Source: Nocardioides conyzicola
GTDB lineage: Bacteria; Actinomycetota; Actinomycetes; Propionibacteriales; Nocardioidaceae
Direction of reading: 5' to 3'
DNA: 64,000 bases
Assembly: GCF_039543825.1 (NCBI RefSeq)
Contig: NZ_BAABKM010000004.1
Location: forward strand, 186,001-250,000
The translations under genes and the position numbers were made by a program. The notes below the pieces were generated by a model, which was given only the letters and a program-made list of their open reading frames with translations, did no database searches and was not told the origin of the DNA. This document shows, one piece after another, positions 59,721-64,000 of the stretch; positions within the stretch are counted from its first letter, which is position 1, and each line of letters starts with the position of its first letter.

Positions 59721-61520
59721 ATGTCCTACACCTTCACCGGCCGACTCATCGGCCTGCTCTGCGACGACTGCTCCGAGCCGCTGGTCGGAGCGACGATCCA
59801 CCTGGTGCGCAGCGCCAGCGGCACCATCAGCCGCGACGCCGCCGCCGACCCGAAGCACACCGCTGTCCTGCTCGAGGAGTCGACGGCGGACGCCCGGGTC
59901 ACCGACCAGCTCGGCGAGGGCGTCGTCGGCGAGGACGGGTCGTTCCGGGTGCAGCTCTCGGAGAGGTACGACGGCGGCGAGGCGTTCGACGTCGACGTCT
60001 TCTGCGGCTCGATGACCGGCCACTCGGCCACGCCGAAGCCGCTGTCCTTCACCCTGACCACGCTCGCCCCGCAGTGGCGCCAGACCAAGGACGGCTTCGA
60101 GGCGGCGTGGTCCTACGAGATCCCCCACCGCATCTGGTGCGGGATCCGCGGCCGGCTGGGCTGGTGGTCGATCTGCGGGCACGTGCACGTGTGCGACACC
60201 AAGATCGCCGTGCCCGGCGTGAAGGTCAGCGCCTTCGACGTCGACTGGCTGCAGGACGACCCGCTCGGCAGCGCCGTGACCGACGCAGGCGGGCACTTCC
60301 GCATCGACTACACCGCCGACGCGTTCAAGCGCACGCCGTGGTCGCCGAGCCTCAACATCGAGCTGGTCGCGGGACCGGACGTGTACTTCCGCGTCGACGG
60401 GCCGACCGGCGTGCTGCTGCAGGAGCCGCGTTCGCGGGGACGCCAGGGCGACCGGCAGAACGTCGGTCCCTGCTTCTGCGTCGACCTGTGCGTGAAGGAC
60501 GCGCCGGGCGGCACCGACCAGCCCTACCCGTGGTTCGACCACATCGGTGGCTACAAGACCGTCACCGGGTTCGACAGCGCGGCCGGCGGGACGGGCCGCA
60601 CGTTCGGCGACGACCGGGCGTTCTACTCCGGTCTGCGGCTCAACGGAGTCCTGGGCAGGCAGTTCAGCGGGCAGCCGGCGGAGTACCGCTTCGAGTTCGA
60701 CACCGGTGCGGGCTGGCAGCCGGTGCGCCCGGCCCAGATGGTCGCCATGCAGATCGGCACCTGGCAGCGCCTCACCGGCTCGTTCCCACCCGTGGAGACC
60801 AAGTCCGTCGTCGTGCTCGGCGCCAACGGACCGGACCAGATCGCGGTCGTCCCCGACGCCGACGGCTGGGTCGCCGTGCCGCAGGACAACAGCCTGACCA
60901 CAGGCCTCTTCGTGCCCAACAACAACCTGATCGGCCTCAACAGCGCCGCCCTGTCGGCCCAGACCCACAACGTCGCCGGCGTCGTCGCCGGGCAGAGCAC
61001 CGCGCCGGCCGGCCTCGCCGCCGACGAGTACGTCGCCCTGCGGATGGTGCTGCGGGTCGTCGGCCAGCCGCCCACCCAGGTGCAGGCGGGGATCGCGGAG
61101 CGCGTGGCGTTGGCCAACACGACGTACGACCAGGTGCAGAAGCACGGCTCGTGGGTGCCGACCCGGGTCGACGGCCAGCTCGGGGTGGTCAGCATCGACA
61201 TCCAGCAGCTCGTCGGCCAGGGCTGCGCGCGCATCACCGACGCCCTGGACGTGAACTACACCGCCGCACACCCCAACCTCGGCAGCATGTCGTTGACGAT
61301 CACCGGACCGGGCGGGCCGTACCACTACGCGCTGCCGCCGATCACCGAGGACTACTTCGGCTCGGTCGGCACCCTGCTGAACAGCGCCGACCTGCCCGTC
61401 GTGATCTCGTCGCTCCCCAAGTGCAGCTACCTCCTGGGGGGCTCGATCGGGCTGCTGCTCACCACGGGCGACTCGGTGCCGTTGCCCCTCGGCGACCAGA
61501 TCGCGTTCACGACCGAGTGA
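59721..61520 (+). CDS. Large transthyretin-like beta-domain protein, function unknown
   Basis: A 599-residue soluble protein with no signal peptide. An N-terminal segment (YTFTGRLIGLLCDDCSEPLV) and one at about 150-230 (VPGVKVSAFDVDWL, AVTDAGGHFRIDYTADAFK) look like transthyretin/carboxypeptidase-regulatory beta sandwiches, which decorate surface or secreted structures. The rest is Gly/Thr-rich beta sequence with several cysteines (CGSM, CGHVHVC, CFCVDLC) and a C-terminal block of about 150 residues of unknown fold. ATG 59721, preceded by GAGGAG at eight bases, is preferred over GTG 59712. There is no partner gene downstream. I do not recognise a full-length family. Confidence 0.65.
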   Translation: MSYTFTGRLIGLLCDDCSEPLVGATIHLVRSASGTISRDAAADPKHTAVLLEESTADARVTDQLGEGVVGEDGSFRVQLSERYDGGEAFDVDVFCGSMTGHSATPKPLSFTLTTLAPQWRQTKDGFEAAWSYEIPHRIWCGIRGRLGWWSICGHVHVCDTKIAVPGVKVSAFDVDWLQDDPLGSAVTDAGGHFRIDYTADAFKRTPWSPSLNIELVAGPDVYFRVDGPTGVLLQEPRSRGRQGDRQNVGPCFCVDLCVKDAPGGTDQPYPWFDHIGGYKTVTGFDSAAGGTGRTFGDDRAFYSGLRLNGVLGRQFSGQPAEYRFEFDTGAGWQPVRPAQMVAMQIGTWQRLTGSFPPVETKSVVVLGANGPDQIAVVPDADGWVAVPQDNSLTTGLFVPNNNLIGLNSAALSAQTHNVAGVVAGQSTAPAGLAADEYVALRMVLRVVGQPPTQVQAGIAERVALANTTYDQVQKHGSWVPTRVDGQLGVVSIDIQQLVGQGCARITDALDVNYTAAHPNLGSMSLTITGPGGPYHYALPPITEDYFGSVGTLLNSADLPVVISSLPKCSYLLGGSIGLLLTTGDSVPLPLGDQIAFTTE

Positions 61521-61857
61521 CGGCGTCCGGGCGCGGCGCTCGGTCTCAGACGCCCTAGCGAACACCTCCACCATCGCGTGCGCTCGTACCAGGCGTTGAA
61601 GAGGTTGGACTCGTTCTCCACCGAGCAGGCGCGCGCGAAGGACCGAGCACCACGCCGGCGAGTCCGGTGATGAGTTCTCCGGCCCCCGTCCGTCGTACCT
61701 GCGAGACGACGAGACGGAAGGATGACGCGATGAGCACGGACGTACGACTGGAGGAGCTGGGCGTGAGCGCCTCGGGCTGCCGGAGCGGCTGCCTGCGGAC
61801 GGCACGGAGTGAGGCCGCTGGTCCTCACGAGCCTCCGCGCCGTACGACGTACGACGG
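61521..61857. other. 337-nt gap with no convincing intact gene
   Basis: No complete gene with clear coding character was found. A short + frame from ATG 61730 (MSTDVRLEELGVSASGCRSG), preceded by GGAAGG, runs into the antisense of arr. A peptide on the - strand around 61550-61630 (ENESNLFNAWYERT) also looks gene-like. Both may be remnants of one or two decayed genes. Confidence 0.4.
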
Positions 61858-62268
61858 TCAGTTGATGATCTGGCCGCGTTCGTCTGCGCGGAGAGCCGCC
61901 AGGCGCTCGCGCCATGCCTCGAGGGCCTCGGGCGTCTGGCGGGTCCAGTCGGCGACCTCGCCCAGCACCCTCAGCGGTTCCGCGCTCCGGTAGGACCGGG
62001 TGGGGTTGCCGGGGAACTTCTTGTCGGTCACGTTCGGGTCGTCCTCGAACGCACCGGTGGGCTCCACGGCGTACACCCGCGGAGCGCCCTCGCCCACCGC
62101 GAGCTCGGCGGCGAGCCCGGCACCGTCGCGCAGGGCGGTGAAGTAGATGTGGTTCATCACGACCTCGGGCCGGTAGTTGGACCGGAAGCCGGGGGTGAGG
62201 AGATCGCCGACCCGCAGGTCGGCCTTCGTCCCGTGGAAGAACGGCCCCTCGTCCAGCACCTGGCTCAT
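61858..62268 (-). CDS. arr: NAD-dependent rifampicin ADP-ribosyltransferase Arr
   Basis: A 136-residue enzyme that transfers ADP-ribose from NAD to rifamycins and inactivates them. It matches the chromosomal mycobacterial Arr closely: GPFFHGTKADLRVGDLLTPG, FRSNYRPEVVMNHIYFTALR, VYAVEPTGAFEDDPNVTDKK and FPGNPTRSYRSAEPLRVLGE. A TAGGCT hexamer ends six bases before the ATG, indicating a leaderless transcript. It lies after the cspA terminator, so it is a separate unit; codon use and GC look native. Low rifampicin susceptibility is predicted. Confidence 0.95.
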   Translation of the reverse strand: MSQVLDEGPFFHGTKADLRVGDLLTPGFRSNYRPEVVMNHIYFTALRDGAGLAAELAVGEGAPRVYAVEPTGAFEDDPNVTDKKFPGNPTRSYRSAEPLRVLGEVADWTRQTPEALEAWRERLAALRADERGQIIN

Positions 62269-62274
62269 GACGTC

Positions 62275-62280
62275 AGCCTA
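62275..62280 (-). promoter_or_regulatory. Leaderless -10 (TAGGCT) of arr
   Basis: On the reverse strand TAGGCT ends six bases before the arr ATG; there is no Shine-Dalgarno sequence. Confidence 0.6.
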
Positions 62281-62299
62281 GGCAGTGGGCCGGACGCAC

Positions 62300-62335
62300 G
62301 AAGGGCCCCGACCGCAGCTGCGGTCGGGGCCCTTC
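62300..62335. terminator. Fully palindromic 36-bp terminator after cspA
   Basis: The left arm GAAGGGCCCCGACCGCAG and its exact complement form a 36-bp perfect palindrome without spacer bases. It lies 8 nt past the cspA stop. The stem would be 16 bp or more with a minimal loop, so it is a strong factor-independent terminator for the highly expressed cspA. Confidence 0.88.
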
Positions 62336-62343
62336 GAGGTGAG

Positions 62344-62547
62344 TCAGGAGACGCGGACGTTCTCAGCCTGGGGACCCTTGGGGCCCTGGGCGAGGTCGAA
62401 CTCGACCTTCTGGTTCTCATCGAGGGACTTGTAGCCACCCGACTGGATCGCGGAGAAGTGGACGAACACGTCCTCGCCGCCGCCATCCTGCGCGATGAAG
62501 CCGAAACCCTTTTCGGCGTTGAACCACTTGACGGTTCCAGAAGCCAT
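62344..62547 (-). CDS. cspA: Cold-shock protein CspA
   Basis: A 67-residue OB-fold single-strand nucleic-acid chaperone with RNP1 [10 protein letters not shown] and RNP2 [10 protein letters not shown]. It melts RNA structures during cold or general stress. GGGAAAAGATC precedes the ATG. A long, structured upstream region and a strong terminator frame it as a single-gene unit. Confidence 0.97.
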   Translation of the reverse strand: MASGTVKWFNAEKGFGFIAQDGGGEDVFVHFSAIQSGGYKSLDENQKVEFDLAQGPKGPQAENVRVS

Positions 62548-62784
62548 GATCTTTTCCCTTGTTTCGTGTCAAGGGCGGTGTGCCCTGGACCTGCTGAAGA
62601 CACCTGTGCTGATGTCCAGCGAACCGAAAACCAGGAGTACGAGATACAAGCCGCACATCGTGTGCGGCCAGGACGACCATGTGCAGCCGTCCCTTCAACA
62701 ACACCCACCCTAGGGCATCGGGAGGAAGATCGGGGCTTCGGCGTCCGTCGGCGCGGCCTCGGCTCGCTGGACGGGCCTGGAAAC
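62548..62784 (-). promoter_or_regulatory. cspA promoter and probable long 5' leader
   Basis: The 237-nt region between cspA and the divergent GNAT gene holds no gene. On the reverse strand it contains TTGAAGGGACG, an AT-rich TTGTATCTCG and a perfect hairpin CCGCACA-TCG-TGTGCGG (62651-62667), about 105 nt before the cspA ATG. Cold-shock genes often have a long structured 5' leader that controls translation; the transcript start is not known here. Confidence 0.5.
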
Positions 62785-63339
62785 ATGGCGCGCATGGCCT
62801 TGCCCACCCCCACGCTCCACACCGCTCGCCTGCGGCTGCGGCCCTTCACCGACGCGGACGCGGACGCCCTCTTCGCCCTCCACAGCGACGCCCACGTGCT
62901 GCGCTACTGGGACTCCCCGCCCTGGACCGAGCCCGCCCGCGCCGAGCGCTTCCTCGCGACCTGCCGGACGCTGGCCGAGGAAGGGAGCGGCGCGCGGCTG
63001 GCCATGGACCGGGTCTCCGACGGCGCCTTTGTCGGGTGGTGCTCGCTGAGCCGGTGGAACCCCGACCACCGCAGCGCGGCGATCGGCTACTGCCTCGGCG
63101 AGGCGGCGTGGGGCCAGGGCTACGCCACGGAGGCGGCGTACGCCGTGCTGCGGTGGGCGTTCGACACGTTGGACCTCAACCGGGTGCAGGCCGAGACGGA
63201 CACGCGCAACACGGCGTCCGCCCGGGTGCTGGAGAAGCTCGGCTTCGTGCGTGAGGGGACGCTGCGCGAGGACTGCGTCGTCAACGGCGACGTGTCGGAC
63301 TCGTGGGTCTACGGCCTGCTCAGGCGGGAGTGGCGCTGA
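62785..63339 (+). CDS. GNAT N-acetyltransferase, RimJ/RimL-like
   Basis: A 184-residue acetyl-CoA transferase: LHTARLRLRPFTDADADALF start, GYCLGEAAWGQGYATEAAYA (acetyl-CoA loop QGYATE) and ETDTRNTASARVLEKLGFVR. This is the ribosomal-protein-alanine or small-molecule acetyltransferase group; the substrate is unknown. ATG 62785 or 62794 are both possible. The 3' end overlaps the convergent methyltransferase gene by 31 bases. Confidence 0.88.
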   Translation: MARMALPTPTLHTARLRLRPFTDADADALFALHSDAHVLRYWDSPPWTEPARAERFLATCRTLAEEGSGARLAMDRVSDGAFVGWCSLSRWNPDHRSAAIGYCLGEAAWGQGYATEAAYAVLRWAFDTLDLNRVQAETDTRNTASARVLEKLGFVREGTLREDCVVNGDVSDSWVYGLLRREWR

Positions 63340-64000
63340 GGACGGGGCCGGAGCCTCGGCAGCACGGCCGGGACGCGCGCCGCGTAGGCGTCGTACGCCG
63401 GGCCGAACGTGCGCCGCAGGTCGCGCTCCTCGAACCTGACCCCGACGGCGACGTACGCCGTCGCCGCGGCCGCGAAGAGCAGGTGCGACGCCCCCAGGTG
63501 CGGCGTCGCCCAGAAGGCGAGGAGCAGGCCGGTCATCAGCGGATGGCGCACCACGGCGTACATGCCGGTGACCTCGAGCTCGGTGGTCGCCGCGGCCGGC
63601 CGGGGTGGCAGCCACCCGGCCTGGCGGAGGCCGGTCAGCTCGAAGTGGTCGACGGCGTACGTCGCCGCGACGGCGAGCAGCCAGCCGGCCCCGAAGAGCG
63701 TCCACAGGACGACCGCGGCCGGGCCGTCGACGTGCCACACCTGGCCACCGAAGGGCTGCCACAGCACGAGCAGCAGCGCGAGGCAGACGTCGGTGGCGAG
63801 GACGTACGTCGTCCGCTCGAGCTCGACGGGGATGCGCCGGCGCAGGCGTGCCTTGACCGAGGGCCGCGCCATCACCGAGTGCTGCAGGGCGAAGAGCAGC
63901 ACGAGCGCCAGGTCGGTCGTCACGGCGAGCCAGGTGCTGGTGCGGGCCGGCCCGTCCACCGTGCGCGGCACGACGACGTCGGCGAGGAACGCCACCATCC
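63309..64000 (-). CDS. MddA/NnrU-like membrane methyltransferase, partial
   Basis: At least 229 residues with five hydrophobic segments. The motifs LVLLFALQHSVMARPSVKAR, MYAVVRHPLMTGLLLAFWAT and FEERDLRRTFGPAYDAYAAR match the NnrU/isoprenylcysteine-methyltransferase family, including MddA, which methylates methanethiol to dimethyl sulfide. The first residues in view (ADVVVPRTVDG) align with the end of the first membrane helix of MddA, so the true start is probably beyond the right edge. The role is inferred from family resemblance. Confidence 0.75.
   Translation of the reverse strand, partial: MVAFLADVVVPRTVDGPARTSTWLAVTTDLALVLLFALQHSVMARPSVKARLRRRIPVELERTTYVLATDVCLALLLVLWQPFGGQVWHVDGPAAVVLWTLFGAGWLLAVAATYAVDHFELTGLRQAGWLPPRPAAATTELEVTGMYAVVRHPLMTGLLLAFWATPHLGASHLLFAAAATAYVAVGVRFEERDLRRTFGPAYDAYAARVPAVLPRLRPRPQRHSRLSRP

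Overview
This is a chromosomal window from a very GC-rich actinobacterium. RbpA, WhiA, a mycothiol-dependent maleylpyruvate-isomerase-like enzyme, an actinobacterial SOS box, the ctaB/tkt/tal/zwf/opcA/pgl order and a KshA/KshB steroid hydroxylase all fit the order Propionibacteriales, most like Nocardioides or a relative. The genus is an inference from gene content, not from a marker gene. No rRNA, tRNA, CRISPR array, insertion sequence or prophage was seen.

Layout. (1) 1-8056: a tightly overlapping stress operon of dnaK (3' end), grpE, a cbpA-type J-protein, a cbpM-like modulator, clpB, a zinc-ribbon thioredoxin, a UBP zinc-finger protein, a thioredoxin-reductase-like flavoprotein without the usual cysteines, and an AraC regulator. 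(2) 8061-9675: a small signalling block with a direct-repeat site, a PAS-HisKA protein lacking a kinase ATPase domain, and a MEDS-LuxR regulator. (3) 9860-19063: ctaB diverging from a pentose-phosphate operon, tkt-tal-pgi-zwf-opcA-pgl. (4) 19191-27875, reverse strand: rbpA, secG, tpiA, pgk, gap, whiA, yvcK, rapZ, uvrC. (5) 27959-34871: a TTC38-like protein, two tandem Rieske lipoproteins, uvrA with an SOS box, and a mycothiol-type isomerase plus an MBL hydrolase.

(6) 34991-42360: steroid catabolism. A kshA-orf97-kshB operon diverges from a fadE26/fadE27/fadD17-like operon across a shared KstR-like operator. (7) 42390-48544: membrane and lipid-type functions, including a holin-like/alkaline-phosphatase-fold protein next to a kinase-like/flippase protein. 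(8) 48541-57761: MBL hydrolases, DedA, an epoxide hydrolase, two TetR regulators with clear palindromic operators, TrmL, a phospholipase D-like protein and a probable frameshifted gene. (9) 57772-64000: an MFS exporter, a YjbR-like protein, an unusual 599-residue transthyretin-like protein, the rifampicin-inactivating Arr, a CspA cold-shock protein, a GNAT acetyltransferase and a membrane methyltransferase.

Two window-wide patterns stand out. At least nine genes without a Shine-Dalgarno sequence have a TANNNT hexamer exactly 6 or 7 nt before the start codon, the signature of leaderless transcription. Several 3' junctions carry elaborate inverted repeats; in the one between pgi and zwf the arm mismatches fall at every third base.
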